Below, one piece after another: positions 32,180 to 41,307 of a stretch of 64,000 nt of DNA (position 1 is its first letter; every line of letters starts with the position of its first letter). Origin of the DNA: a virus; IMG/VR virus record IMGVR_UViG_3300026097_001223, positions 118,330-182,329 of that record. One strand, given 5' to 3'. Below the pieces are notes generated by a model, which worked only from the letters and a program-made list of their open reading frames with translations, did not search any database and had not been told where the DNA came from. The translations under genes and the position numbers were made by a program.

Positions 32180-35100
32180 TGTCATCATATGACTATGAAA
32201 ATCCGCCCGAAGGACAGCCAGTCTGGATCACAGAATCTGGAAGCCTTGGCAAAATTCAAGAAGGTATCTTTTATCAATTGCCTTTGCTGGCGTTTCTGCC
32301 CAGCGACCCTGACAACAAAGATGTTCTCTATTATGAAATGATTGCAGGTGAACTGCCGGAAGGTATTCAATGTAGGCTCAATGGATTGATTGAAGGCACG
32401 CCCAAGGCAGTGAGTAGTTTACAGGGTGTCGCTGCAGATGTCGACGAAGACACTGTGAGCGAATTTTGTGTGCGAGTGTATACCGAAAGGCTGTTGCCCG
32501 ATGGCACAGAGGTTCCTTATAGAGTTGCTGATAGAACATTCAGTCTCACAGTTACTGGACAGGATCAACCGGAGTGGATAACTCCTCCTGGGCAGATAGC
32601 ACAAACACTAGACGGCGAACTGTTTGAGTTCCAAATGGAATACCAAGATCGAGATCCAGGCGATACTCCAACAGTAACATTCGAAGGCGGTGACCTGCCG
32701 CCGCAGTTGTCTGTGAGTGAAACAGGATTAATATCTGGATTTCTTGAACCAGTTACCAGCCTCAACGAAGGTGCAGTAGCAGGCTATGACGGCAACGACG
32801 GCAAAGACGCATACCCGTTTGACTTTACCACAAGAAGCATAAGCAAAAACTACGAATTTACCTTGGGCATCAGCGACGGCAAGGACACTATACTGCGGGA
32901 TTTCAGCATTTTTGTTTACAGCACAGACAGCTTAGCCGGCGACAACAACGAAATCACGGGCGACAACAGTTTTATCCGCGGTGACACAAGCACAGTGAGA
33001 ACTCCGCTGTTGCTGAACACTGAAACTGATCTTGGCACTTATCGACACGACAATTTCTTTGCTTTTAAATTTAACGGCATTGATCTAGACGGCGATGCTA
33101 TAGAATATGTGCTCAGTTTAGGAAGTGGTGTAGGCTATGATGCCACGCCATTTACCGGAGTCAGAGTTGATCTAGAATGCACAGGCACTGCAGGTAACGA
33201 TACTTTAGAAATAACCAGTCTAGTAGACAGCAGTTTGCCAGACAGTGTGGATGAATTGCGTATTGGAATGACTCCTAGGGTATTGGGTGTTCCAGCAGAT
33301 GCTAGAATTATAAGTGTATCCGGAGATACAATTACACTGGATAAAAATCTCAATCTTGATGTAGATGGATTTGTTGTATTCCTTTACAGCCCAGGCGCCG
33401 GAGTAGACATCGAAGGCGGATTTGACCGAGATGGCAGCCAATTCGACCGATCAGGTCTGAGTTTACCACCTGGTCTCAGTATAAACAGTGACACTGGCTG
33501 GCTGACTGGCTATCTGCCAGATCAAAGCATCACAGAAATTACCTATAGATTTGCAGTGCAGGTAAGAAAACGTGACAACCCAGTTATCAGCAGTGAATAC
33601 TATTTCTTTACAATGACTGTTATTGGCGATATTGAAACTGAAGTCACATGGCTAAGCCCGGAATTTTTAGGCAACATTGTAGCCGGCACACAGAGTCAAT
33701 TCAAGATAGAAGCAGAAACACGCAGTGGCGTAGATCTCAGCTACAGACTAAAAAGCGGCGAATATCCGCTAGGAGCAGGGCAATACAATCGCCTGCCACA
33801 AGGCCTGAGATTACTCACCAGCGGCGAAATTGTAGGAACTACCACATTTAACACTTTCAGTTTAGATAGAGGCACAACCACATTTGACAGAGAACTGGAA
33901 ACTCGCAGGGAAATTGACGAAACCACGTTTGACTTGAATTTTGAGTTCACAGTGAATGCTTTCAACAACAGCAGTATTACAGAGTTTAGAAGTTTAACTG
34001 CTATCAATGTGTCAACTGTTGGCGAAAACTATTTAACACCGCCTACCGTGAGTTTTACACCAGAGCCACAGGGCAGTAATGCTATCCCTGCAACAGCTGG
34101 TGCTGTAACACTCAGTGATGGTGTTGTTGTGGATATTTCTGTTGATTCACCTGGCACAGGATACGAATCCGGAACAACTGGTGTAACAATTGTCCGCACT
34201 GGAATTGAATCCGAAACCACAGTGGATGCAGATGCTGTTGCAGTAGTAAACGAAAGCGGAGGTGTAGCAAATATTATAATAACACAGCCCGGTGCAAACT
34301 ACGGAAACGTGCCGGGTGTAATTATCACCGGGACAGGAACAGGCGCAACAGCTACAGCAACTCTAGGCAACGGTGCTGTCACTGCTATTCAACTTGGTAA
34401 TCCAGGTGCAGGTTACACACAAAATCCAAATGTAGTAATAAACAACTTTACAGCAAATACATTAGCAACGGGCAACATAGGCGATGACTTTGTTAATTTA
34501 GTTAACCCCGACGGCACTGCTGCTACAATTGCAGGACTGGTCTCGGGCTTATCTGTCACTGGTAACGGAATTGCGTCGGGCAGTAATGTAGACACGATTT
34601 CAGGAAGCACCGTAACGCTGACTGCTAACTTAACAGCCAATGTGGACAACGTGATATCATTTACCGACAACAGTGGCGCTGGTGCAACAGCTACAGCAAA
34701 CAGCTTTGTTAGCGAAACCACCGGCGGTATCAGTGTATTCAAGACTTTTAACATACAGGTAATTAGAGAGTACACTGAACCTTACGAGAGTTTGTATATC
34801 AAAGCATTGCCCCCAAAAGAAGACAGACAAGCAATATATGAGTTTTTATCAGACAGTTCTATTTTTCAACCAGAGTTCATCTATCGCAAGGACGACCCAA
34901 ATTACGGAGTGGCAACAGATGTTGTTTATGATCATGCATACGGACTCAAGGCTGGCGCTATAAGTTCTTATGTACAAGCCATGGATTTTAATCACTATGA
35001 ACGTGACATTACACTTGGCCCGCTGAAAACCGCTCAAGCTGTTGACGAAAATGATAACGTGGTATACGAAGTTGTATACAGCGAGGTTGTAGATAATCTC

Positions 35101-35709
35101 GTAAACTCAGAAAATCAAAGCGTCAGTAAAAGCGTCGTACTACAACAGCCTGTAGAAGTCGATGGTACAGACATAACCACAGTGTATCCTAACAGTTTGT
35201 TTAACATGAGAGAACAGATAATCGATCAGATTGGCCGAGTGACCCCTGCACTGCCTCAGTGGATGACCAGCAAACAGGCAGACGGACGAATACTGGGATT
35301 TACAAGAGCATGGGTAATAGCGTATACTGTATCGGGTAAAAGTGGCAGAGTAAAATATGACATTGAGCAAGCATATCCAGAAGGGTTTAACTTTGTTGAC
35401 TTTGAAATTGATCGATATGATATTAACAAACGATTAACCAATAATTGGAATCCCACAGTTGACATTCCTGGCGATACTGTAGACAGTACAGAACCCACTG
35501 TAGATAGTATACGAATAACCACAGACCTGGCGCCTCGAACAGGTAATTGGCAACCCAGCACCGGTATGACTACATTCGACAGAAACAGTGGCGACGAAAC
35601 AGTGTTTGACAGTGGAGCAATGAGATTTGTATCGCCTGTGGATCAATACAATGCCAGCGATGAATTCGACAAGTACGTGATTTATCCTAAGGTTACTATT
35701 TTACAATAG
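32179..35709 (+). CDS. large virion protein with Ig-like repeats, 1176 aa
   Basis: Multi-domain beta-rich protein. Repeated putative-Ig (He_PIG-like) units are visible: LPEGIQCRLNGLIEGTP, LPPQLSVSETGLISGF, LPPGLSINSDTGWLTGYLP and LPQGLRLLTSGEIVGT, in the first 560 residues. Then Gly-rich repeats (GANYGNVPGVIITGTGTGATATATLGNG) at about 680-780. The C-terminal 300 residues are a distinct, mixed domain. Ends just before a late promoter for the next structural gene. Likely a baseplate, wedge or fibre-linked protein; no T4 gene is assigned. Confidence 0.75.
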   Translation: MSSYDYENPPEGQPVWITESGSLGKIQEGIFYQLPLLAFLPSDPDNKDVLYYEMIAGELPEGIQCRLNGLIEGTPKAVSSLQGVAADVDEDTVSEFCVRVYTERLLPDGTEVPYRVADRTFSLTVTGQDQPEWITPPGQIAQTLDGELFEFQMEYQDRDPGDTPTVTFEGGDLPPQLSVSETGLISGFLEPVTSLNEGAVAGYDGNDGKDAYPFDFTTRSISKNYEFTLGISDGKDTILRDFSIFVYSTDSLAGDNNEITGDNSFIRGDTSTVRTPLLLNTETDLGTYRHDNFFAFKFNGIDLDGDAIEYVLSLGSGVGYDATPFTGVRVDLECTGTAGNDTLEITSLVDSSLPDSVDELRIGMTPRVLGVPADARIISVSGDTITLDKNLNLDVDGFVVFLYSPGAGVDIEGGFDRDGSQFDRSGLSLPPGLSINSDTGWLTGYLPDQSITEITYRFAVQVRKRDNPVISSEYYFFTMTVIGDIETEVTWLSPEFLGNIVAGTQSQFKIEAETRSGVDLSYRLKSGEYPLGAGQYNRLPQGLRLLTSGEIVGTTTFNTFSLDRGTTTFDRELETRREIDETTFDLNFEFTVNAFNNSSITEFRSLTAINVSTVGENYLTPPTVSFTPEPQGSNAIPATAGAVTLSDGVVVDISVDSPGTGYESGTTGVTIVRTGIESETTVDADAVAVVNESGGVANIIITQPGANYGNVPGVIITGTGTGATATATLGNGAVTAIQLGNPGAGYTQNPNVVINNFTANTLATGNIGDDFVNLVNPDGTAATIAGLVSGLSVTGNGIASGSNVDTISGSTVTLTANLTANVDNVISFTDNSGAGATATANSFVSETTGGISVFKTFNIQVIREYTEPYESLYIKALPPKEDRQAIYEFLSDSSIFQPEFIYRKDDPNYGVATDVVYDHAYGLKAGAISSYVQAMDFNHYERDITLGPLKTAQAVDENDNVVYEVVYSEVVDNLVNSENQSVSKSVVLQQPVEVDGTDITTVYPNSLFNMREQIIDQIGRVTPALPQWMTSKQADGRILGFTRAWVIAYTVSGKSGRVKYDIEQAYPEGFNFVDFEIDRYDINKRLTNNWNPTVDIPGDTVDSTEPTVDSIRITTDLAPRTGNWQPSTGMTTFDRNSGDETVFDSGAMRFVSPVDQYNASDEFDKYVIYPKVTILQ

Positions 35710-35722
35710 TGAAAAAAGCAGA

Positions 35723-35728
35723 TAAATA
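35723..35728 (+). promoter_or_regulatory. late-type GATAAATA box
   Basis: GATAAATAAATC, 32 bases before the ATG at 35760; AAAGGATG site between. Confidence 0.6.
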
Positions 35729-35759
35729 AATCTATACAGATTAGAAAGGATGACAATTT

Positions 35760-36809
35760 ATGACTAGTTCAATTGTACCGGCTGATATCGATGGCACTTA
35801 TCCGATTGCCGGACAAGACAACGATTCACAAGGGTTCAGAGACAACTTTACCAATATCAAAAACAACTTCGAGCGAGCAGCTGACGAACTCACTGATCTG
35901 CAGGCCAAAGTTGTACTGAAAAGTGCTCTCACCGGTACCAGCAGTGTAAACAACAACATGGGCGGCGTGGTTATTTCCAGTGCCAAACTACAGGATACAC
36001 GACTAACACACGTGGATCTAGGCACTGTTAGCGGCACTGTAAACGTTAACTACGGACTAGGACATTACCAAAGTGCTACACTAGGTGCTAGCACCACAAT
36101 TGATTTTGGAAGTACATTCCCAGGAAGCACATTGAACAGTGCAGGGTTTATTATTCTGCAAATTAAAATCACAGACACTGCATACACATTGACATTTGCT
36201 AGTCCAGTTGGCAATGGCGATGCTGCCAAGAGCTTAAGCAGTTTGCAAGGTGTATCGGGGCAAACTATTACGTTTGCGGAAACAGGCACATATGAATTTG
36301 AATTTTATACCACTGACGGCGGCGACACTGTGTTTGTCAATGAACTCACTCGCCCAAGAGGTGTGTTTCAAGACACTGCCACATTTGCCGGCGGTGTAGA
36401 TGTTACAGCGAATACCGCTGCAACCAGTACCAGCACTGGCAGTATAGTCACAGCCGGCGGTGCCGGTATTGCAGGCAGTATAGCAGTAGGTGGATTGTAT
36501 CTTGATAAAAACACCAAGGGCGATGTTACCGGTGATGAAAGTCTCAGTTTAAGTACCAGTGTAGATGTGTTTACTACCAGTGCTAATACAGCAGTAACAC
36601 TGGGCACTGGTGTCGAGGGACAGTACAAAACATTGATTGCCAACGATGTATCAAGTGGTAACGTAACATGCACACTGGATACAGTAGGCGAAAGCGGTTG
36701 GGGCGGCAGTGGCGAAATCCTGTTCAGCAACAACGGCGAAGCCTGCACACTGATCTACACCAGCAGCAAATGGTTTGCTGTGGGCAATAACGGTGCAACC
36801 TTCTCTTAA
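35760..36809 (+). CDS. virion protein, fibre-like, 349 aa
   Basis: N-terminal QDNDSQGFRDNFTNIKNNFERAADELTDLQ resembles the head module of the fibre gene at 29939 in role (DPLRTAMIKTNNNFSEIYD type). The middle is Thr/Gly/Ala-rich beta structure and the C-terminal part ends SGEILFSNNGEACTLIYTSSKWFAVGNNGATFS. Followed directly by a terminator, so it closes the structural gene run begun at 29.9 kb. Confidence 0.75.
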   Translation: MTSSIVPADIDGTYPIAGQDNDSQGFRDNFTNIKNNFERAADELTDLQAKVVLKSALTGTSSVNNNMGGVVISSAKLQDTRLTHVDLGTVSGTVNVNYGLGHYQSATLGASTTIDFGSTFPGSTLNSAGFIILQIKITDTAYTLTFASPVGNGDAAKSLSSLQGVSGQTITFAETGTYEFEFYTTDGGDTVFVNELTRPRGVFQDTATFAGGVDVTANTAATSTSTGSIVTAGGAGIAGSIAVGGLYLDKNTKGDVTGDESLSLSTSVDVFTTSANTAVTLGTGVEGQYKTLIANDVSSGNVTCTLDTVGESGWGGSGEILFSNNGEACTLIYTSSKWFAVGNNGATFS

Positions 36810-36830
36810 GGTTGCATTGTTGCTTTCTTT
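36794..36830 (+). terminator. rho-independent-like terminator after the structural genes
   Basis: Stem TGCAACCTT (36794-36802) with AAGGTTGCA (36808-36816), loop CTCTT, then a T-rich tail broken by G and C. The stem overlaps the stop codon of the preceding gene. Confidence 0.7.
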
Positions 36831-36840
36831 CTGTTAGTAT
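36812..36840 (+). promoter_or_regulatory. possible sigma70-type promoter with start at the ATG
   Basis: TTGCAT (36812-36817), 17-base spacer, TAGTAT (36835-36840). The ATG at 36847 lies where transcription would start. Overlaps the terminator stem. Confidence 0.45.
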
Positions 36841-36846
36841 ACTTGT

Positions 36847-37074
36847 ATGCAACATCCACTAATTGGCAACTTAGATGATCTTTCACTGGATCAACTTCAT
36901 GAAAAAATCGCCGAGCTTAATAGCAAAATGACCTTTGCTATTAGTTCGGGCAATGAACACTTGATTAATCAAATCTACATGGCACTAGAAAGCTATCAAA
37001 CTGAATACAAAAAACGCACACAAGCAAGTCAAAAACCTGATCAAGACTTTTCGGACAAAATCGACATTTCATGA
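36847..37074 (+). CDS. small helical protein, 75 aa
   Basis: Soluble helical protein (LDDLSLDQLHEKIAELNSKM ... YQTEYKKRTQ), overlapping the next gene by ATGA. No ribosome-binding site is seen and the promoter predicts a nearly leaderless mRNA. Unknown. Confidence 0.65.
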   Translation: MQHPLIGNLDDLSLDQLHEKIAELNSKMTFAISSGNEHLINQIYMALESYQTEYKKRTQASQKPDQDFSDKIDIS

Positions 37075-37577
37075 TACGAGATAATGTAGGGCAACTGATT
37101 GCCACTGATCAAGATCTGATCAATGCAATAATGAGCGACAATCTAGAACTGTTTCAGCGCACTGTGTTAGTGGATTCATCTGTGGATATCAACAGTATTG
37201 CTTTGCAGTTAGAAGACTGTAACTTACAAACTGCCGGCAGTTATAACACAGTCGACGAGTTTGATGAAAAAAATCAAGCAAATTGGCACATGCCCGATGA
37301 ATACAAAAATATGGATATTGCAGAACACGTGCTTGGATTATGCAACGGCGAAGCTGAACTGCAACGTGCCGGGCATGAACTATTGCTGTATCAAGAACGT
37401 GATTTGTTTGATCTGCTGTGTTATTGCGTTTATCTAGTTGATACCATGAAAGATAACAATATCATTTGGGGCGTAGGCCGCGGCAGTAGTGTAAGCAGTT
37501 TTGTGTTATATCTAATTGGTATACACCAGGTAAACAGCTTGTACTATGAATTACCAGTGGAAGAATTTCTACGTTAA
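37071..37577 (+). CDS. DNA polymerase III alpha (DnaE)-like fragment, 168 aa
   Basis: The C-terminal half reads IIWGVGRGSSVSSFVLYLIGIHQVNSLYYELPVEEF. This corresponds to the GxGRGSxxGSxVxYxLGI...DPxxY...FERF segment at the PHP/palm boundary of bacterial DnaE. It stops there, so the catalytic palm carboxylates and the rest of the polymerase are absent. It cannot be a polymerase by itself. It may be a domain reused by the phage, or a decoy binding a host replisome partner. Overlaps the gene upstream by ATGA. Confidence 0.65.
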   Translation: MIRDNVGQLIATDQDLINAIMSDNLELFQRTVLVDSSVDINSIALQLEDCNLQTAGSYNTVDEFDEKNQANWHMPDEYKNMDIAEHVLGLCNGEAELQRAGHELLLYQERDLFDLLCYCVYLVDTMKDNNIIWGVGRGSSVSSFVLYLIGIHQVNSLYYELPVEEFLR

Positions 37578-37581
37578 ATAC
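37576..37581 (+). promoter_or_regulatory. late-type TTAAATA box
   Basis: CGTTAAATACCC spanning the previous stop; GAGGG site follows, then ATG at 37603. Confidence 0.5.
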
Positions 37582-37602
37582 CCACGCAGAAGAGGGAATA
37601 CA

Positions 37603-38124
37603 ATGAATAGACGAATTTATACATCTGCTAGAGGCAAAAAAATTGACCTAGGCGATGTGATGTTAAAGAATGAAGATGTCCGTGCTGTTGGCAACATGCC
37701 AGTGAATGCTCGCGGTGACATTATCGACAGCAACAATAAAACAGTAGTGCCTCGAAACAAAAATGTAGCAAAACACTACAGCAAACAAACCAACGTTGTT
37801 GATGAGCCTGTGTTTGCAACCAAAGCCGAAGCCAGAGCCGCAAAAGCAAAAACTGTTGATGATACTGAATCAGCAGACGAGCAAACACCTGTAACCGTAG
37901 TAGAACCTACGATACAGGAACAAGTCTCAGAGAAGCCATCTGAAACTGAATCTATTGTGGAACAGGCAGCCGAGGAAATGATGGAAGAGGTAGAAGAAAC
38001 TGAATCCACGGACCAGCAAGAAGACAAACCATCTGGGCTAGCGGCAGCAATTGCAAAAAGTCGCAAGGTCACACAAACTAAAACCACGCCACCTGGCAAG
38101 AAAAAGAAAAACATGAGACTGTAA
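37603..38124 (+). CDS. virion-associated-type protein with disordered acidic tail, 173 aa
   Basis: ATG 37603 follows GAGGGAATACA; the in-frame ATG at 37546 lies in the preceding gene. The N-terminal MNRRIYTSARGKKIDLGDVMLKNEDVRAVGNMPVNARGD is a pattern I associate with T4-like marine phage proteins of unknown role. From about residue 60 it is low complexity, Glu/Thr/Ser-rich, ending in a basic tail (PPGKKKKNMRL). Followed 9 bases later by the gp31-like gene. Confidence 0.7.
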   Translation: MNRRIYTSARGKKIDLGDVMLKNEDVRAVGNMPVNARGDIIDSNNKTVVPRNKNVAKHYSKQTNVVDEPVFATKAEARAAKAKTVDDTESADEQTPVTVVEPTIQEQVSEKPSETESIVEQAAEEMMEEVEETESTDQQEDKPSGLAAAIAKSRKVTQTKTTPPGKKKKNMRL

Positions 38125-38133
38125 GGAGAATAA

Positions 38134-38577
38134 ATGAAACTGGATGCAGGCGGATCACAAAAGTACCTACGCCCACTAGAAGGCTTTAAATCAATTCGTG
38201 CATTGCATGATGATGTACTGGTTGTTGATATGAATTTTGAAGCAAGACTAAGTGCAGGCGGTATTTTCATACTAGGAGACGATGGCACTCAAAGAGGACT
38301 ACGCCCACGCTGGGGACTGGTGTACACTGTAGGACCTGATCAAACTGATGTAAAAGCAGGGCAATGGATATTGGTAGAACACGGTCGCTGGACTCGCGGT
38401 TTTGAGTTTATCAACAGCGAAGGTGATACACAAACCTTGAGAAAAGTAGATCCAGAGTGTATACTGTTGGTCAGTGATGAAGACCCTACCGGTTACATTG
38501 ATTCTATAAATGCAGATGAAATTGATACCAGCCCTGGTGTTCAACATCGCCCAGAAGATTTCGGTGCTGGACAATAA
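38134..38577 (+). CDS. GroES/gp31-like head-assembly cochaperonin, 147 aa
   Basis: GroES-type beta-barrel cap. HDDVLVVDMNFEARLSAGGIFILGDDG covers the family start and a mobile-loop-like stretch, followed by WGLVYTVGPDQTDVKAGQWILVEHGRWT. In T4, gp31 replaces GroES on host GroEL so the large major head protein can fold. At 147 residues it is longer than GroES (97) and than T4 gp31 (111), owing to an acidic C-terminal tail. Preceded by AAGGAG. Confidence 0.78.
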   Translation: MKLDAGGSQKYLRPLEGFKSIRALHDDVLVVDMNFEARLSAGGIFILGDDGTQRGLRPRWGLVYTVGPDQTDVKAGQWILVEHGRWTRGFEFINSEGDTQTLRKVDPECILLVSDEDPTGYIDSINADEIDTSPGVQHRPEDFGAGQ

Positions 38578-38716
38578 CAATCAGTCTAGTGCGGATCCTG
38601 AGAACACTGTTCCACAGGAGGTATGCGACTATGACTTTAGCGATGCCCCGGAGTGGGCTGTTCCCCGAGAGTGGTTTATCGAAGGCCGCTACGATCTTGA
38701 ACAAGACATAATATAA
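38564..38716 (+). CDS. small hypothetical protein, 50 aa
   Basis: Starts at GTG 38564 overlapping the gp31-like gene by 14 bases. Acidic, Trp-rich (DYDFSDAPEWAVPREWFIEGRYDLEQD). Frame continues upstream to 38510, so the start is uncertain. Unknown. Confidence 0.45.
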   Translation: MLDNNNQSSADPENTVPQEVCDYDFSDAPEWAVPREWFIEGRYDLEQDII

Positions 38717-38722
38717 TCCACT

Positions 38723-38890
38723 ATGAAAACAGCCTGGGAATATTGGTGCAAGGCCATTGGCCAGAAAGCCTATGATGATAGTAACAAGGCAGATCATGTT
38801 GCAATTATCCGAACTGGATGGGTGCTCTTGCATGTTGTAACCTGTTGTGCTATAATAGCAGGAAATGGACGCACACTAGGATTTTGGTAA
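38723..38890 (+). CDS. small membrane protein, 55 aa
   Basis: ATG 38723 to TAA 38890. MKTAWEYWCKAIGQKAYDDSNKADHVAIIRTGWVLLHVV-type sequence with one membrane helix; closely similar small proteins occur in marine T4-like phages near the clamp-loader genes, as I recall. TAATG overlap with the next gene. Confidence 0.65.
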   Translation: MKTAWEYWCKAIGQKAYDDSNKADHVAIIRTGWVLLHVVTCCAIIAGNGRTLGFW

Positions 38891-39012
38891 TGAATATAAA
38901 TGATTACAACAGAGAAGACGGCTGGTTATTAGTAAGTGTGTACGCATTCGGCTTGATTCTACATAACAAATACACAAAACAAACTGTGAGGGTACCGCAA
39001 GAGCATGAATAA
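38890..39012 (+). CDS. small hypothetical protein, 40 aa
   Basis: ATG 38890 overlaps the preceding TAA. Short beta-type peptide (GWLLVSVYAFGLILHNKY). Overlaps the clamp-loader start by 8 bases. Placement in a tight gene run is the main support. Confidence 0.45.
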   Translation: MNINDYNREDGWLLVSVYAFGLILHNKYTKQTVRVPQEHE

Positions 39013-39922
39013 TCTTTGGGTTGAAAAATACAGACCAAGTACTGTTGATGGTTATGTGTTTCGCGACGAAGCACAGCGAACACAGGTTAACAATTGGGTC
39101 AAGGAAGGCACTGTTCCGCATTTGCTTTTTTCTGGTGCAGCAGGAGTAGGTAAAACTACACTTGCTAGAATATTAATCAATCAACTTGAAGTCAGTGAAT
39201 ATGATGTGCTAGAGATCAACGCCAGTCGTGAGAACAGTGTTGATACTATTCGTGACAAGATCACTGGCTTTGTTAGCACATTGCCGTTTGGTGATTTTAA
39301 AGTTGTGCTACTAGACGAGGCTGATTATATTTCGCCCAATGGGCAGGCAGCACTGCGCGGTGTAATGGAAACCTATCATGCCAGTGCACGATTTATACTA
39401 ACCTGTAACTATCCGAACAAGATTATCCCTGCATTACACAGTCGCTGTCAAGGATTCCACATTGACAAAATTGATCAAGTGGAGTTTACAGCTCGTGCCG
39501 CTACTGTGCTAGTAGAAGAAGGTGTAGAGTTTGAATTGGACATTCTCGACAGCTATGTTAAAGCAACCTATCCAGATCTGCGTAAATGCTTGAATACACT
39601 GCAACAGAACAGTACAGACGGTGCATTGAAAGACCCAGCGGAAGATGTGTCAGCAGCAAATGATTGGAAACTGCAGGCTGTTAACTTGTTCAAGAGTGGC
39701 GATATCAAACAGGCTAGAACTGTGATGTGTAGCAGTGTACGTCCTGAAGAAATGGATGATGCATATCGTTGGTTGTATGACAATTTGGATCTGTGGAGTA
39801 CAGATGAGGAAATCCAAGATCAAGCTATCGTGATTATTCGCAACGGGCTAGTAAATCACAGCCTTGTTGCAGATCCGGAGATCAATCTCAGTGCTACGCT
39901 AATTGAGTTGACCGCTCTCTAA
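39005..39922 (+). CDS. sliding-clamp loader ATPase, T4 gp44-like, 305 aa
   Basis: ATPase subunit that opens and loads the sliding clamp onto DNA for replication, and in T4-type phages also supports late transcription. Begins WVEKYRPSTVDGYVF as in RFC small subunits. Walker A GAAGVGKT at residues 44-51, Walker B VVLLDEADY at about 103-111, sensor and arginine-finger block HSRCQGF near residue 144. C-terminal collar helices present. Length fits T4 gp44 (319 residues). The partner gp62 and clamp gp45 were not recognised in this window. Confidence 0.93.
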   Translation: MNNLWVEKYRPSTVDGYVFRDEAQRTQVNNWVKEGTVPHLLFSGAAGVGKTTLARILINQLEVSEYDVLEINASRENSVDTIRDKITGFVSTLPFGDFKVVLLDEADYISPNGQAALRGVMETYHASARFILTCNYPNKIIPALHSRCQGFHIDKIDQVEFTARAATVLVEEGVEFELDILDSYVKATYPDLRKCLNTLQQNSTDGALKDPAEDVSAANDWKLQAVNLFKSGDIKQARTVMCSSVRPEEMDDAYRWLYDNLDLWSTDEEIQDQAIVIIRNGLVNHSLVADPEINLSATLIELTAL

Positions 39923-40642
39923 CAGTTGTTTCCATAATTGTTCAAACCAATCAAGGTTGCTGTTTTCTTGTACTCGAACCCATGAACGGTAACCTTGATT
40001 CTTTTCCAAAAACTCTGTGTAAATTTGCTCCAGGCTGTCTGTTGGTTCAAACGTCTTGCTAAGAAAACACGCTACACTGTTTAACTCGGCGATAAAAGTA
40101 TCATAGCAGAAAAAATTTTCAAAAGCAAAGTCGTAACATGAATTATTGCACGGTTGCCAATCATGTGAAAACTGTGTGATCTTATGTATAAACAAACTTT
40201 CAAGTTCTTGAACTGTGTACACAGACTTGTTGCCAATGTCGGCCTGTAAACTGGCTAACAGTTGTCTACCTTGCTCGCAGGCTAGTAGTTGTGATTCGGT
40301 ATCTTGAGCTAACTCTCCGAGGTTGATATTATTACCGTTTGTTCGTGCATAATGATTTATCAATACCAGCGGATATAATTTACTAGGCACAACAATACGT
40401 ATTACCTGTTCCCCTGGATTATAACTTAGTTTTTTCCCGCTCCAATGCCAGGCCTGCACAGGTCTGTTATTAAAATCAGAATGCCAGGTCCCATGGCTGT
40501 TGCCATTGTTTGTAAACCAGTTGTCATCGGCATATACTGGGTCGTTGAGCACGAATCTCGAAATAATTCTTTCCAGGAAATTACCATGGCTGCCGGCAAC
40601 AAAGTCAATTTTTATTTTGGTAAAATTCTTGCCTTTTTGCAT
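39899..40642 (-). CDS. P-loop sulfotransferase-like phage protein, 247 aa
   Basis: N-terminal IKIDFVAGSHGNFLERIISRFV looks like a nucleotide-binding loop of a type found in marine phage proteins loosely related to sulfotransferases. The rest is soluble with a cysteine-rich stretch (QPCNNSCYDFAFENFFCYD). On the minus strand, ending tail-to-tail with the clamp loader and overlapping it by 24 bases. Its start overlaps the next minus-strand gene, so both belong to one inserted pair. Activity unproven. Confidence 0.5.
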   Translation of the reverse strand: MQKGKNFTKIKIDFVAGSHGNFLERIISRFVLNDPVYADDNWFTNNGNSHGTWHSDFNNRPVQAWHWSGKKLSYNPGEQVIRIVVPSKLYPLVLINHYARTNGNNINLGELAQDTESQLLACEQGRQLLASLQADIGNKSVYTVQELESLFIHKITQFSHDWQPCNNSCYDFAFENFFCYDTFIAELNSVACFLSKTFEPTDSLEQIYTEFLEKNQGYRSWVRVQENSNLDWFEQLWKQLLESGQLN

Positions 40643-41279
40643 GATGGTAGTTCACTCTGCTTCGAACGTGGTTCTTGGTAAAAAGTTTGCCACGGTAATA
40701 AACTTCGTCGGGACTGTGACTTCGGCTTAATGCAACCTGCCAGATATGTTTTGCATGTTCAGGAAAATTCATACCTAACACATTTTGTAGAATTTGCCAG
40801 CCATTGTCGTTGAGCATGTCAGCTAATGTTACTGTACTTGCACCCGATATTGTAACGCCGTTGTTACCGTGTAAAGAAACTTCGCATTCATGCTCAATTT
40901 TTTTACACATTTCTTGCACAGTTAACTTTTCTGCCGAATTAAACATAAATGATTTTACAATATGTTCCCAGGCTCTTTTAACACATTGCTCGATGTCTGT
41001 GTGGTCATGTAAAATGTAAATAGCTTTATCGTAGTCGTCAAGCATATCCTCACGTCGTGACAGCACCCACTGAAATTCAGAAATTCTTTTTAGTCCCGAG
41101 TGTTCCTTGTACACCTGATATTTCCCTGGATAATTTCCAGGATTTTTATTTTGTATAGTCCTGCCTGTGTACGAATCAATGTTCCAAGATTGCTGGACAT
41201 CTGGATTTAACATTCTTATGAGATATTGTTGAACAAAATCTGTGCGTACTCCGCCAGGACCGGAAACCAGTATATTCAT
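40605..41279 (-). CDS. P-loop sulfotransferase-like protein, 224 aa
   Basis: Begins MNILVSGPGGVRTDFVQQYLIRM, a loop similar in position to the sulfotransferase PAPS loop and to the one in the gene at 43185. YILHDHTDIEQCVKRAWEHIVKSF and SRREDMLDDYDKAIY follow; no further signature. Has a perfect TATAAATA late promoter 6 bases before its ATG, shared back-to-back with the gene at 41308. Acceptor and activity unknown. Confidence 0.5.
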   Translation of the reverse strand: MNILVSGPGGVRTDFVQQYLIRMLNPDVQQSWNIDSYTGRTIQNKNPGNYPGKYQVYKEHSGLKRISEFQWVLSRREDMLDDYDKAIYILHDHTDIEQCVKRAWEHIVKSFMFNSAEKLTVQEMCKKIEHECEVSLHGNNGVTISGASTVTLADMLNDNGWQILQNVLGMNFPEHAKHIWQVALSRSHSPDEVYYRGKLFTKNHVRSRVNYHHAKRQEFYQNKN

Positions 41280-41285
41280 AATGTC

Positions 41286-41293
41286 TATTTATA
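41286..41293 (-). promoter_or_regulatory. late promoter, perfect TATAAATA on the minus strand
   Basis: Reverse complement reads TATAAATA followed by GACATT and the ATG of the gene at 40605-41279; 6-base gap predicts a near-leaderless mRNA. Confidence 0.65.
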
Positions 41294-41296
41294 AAC

Positions 41297-41302
41297 TAAA
41301 TA
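41297..41302 (+). promoter_or_regulatory. late-type CTAAATAG box, divergent from the previous one
   Basis: ACTAAATAG then GTTGT and ATG at 41308; 5-base gap. Forms a compact divergent pair with the minus-strand promoter. Confidence 0.55.
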
Positions 41303-41307
41303 GTTGT

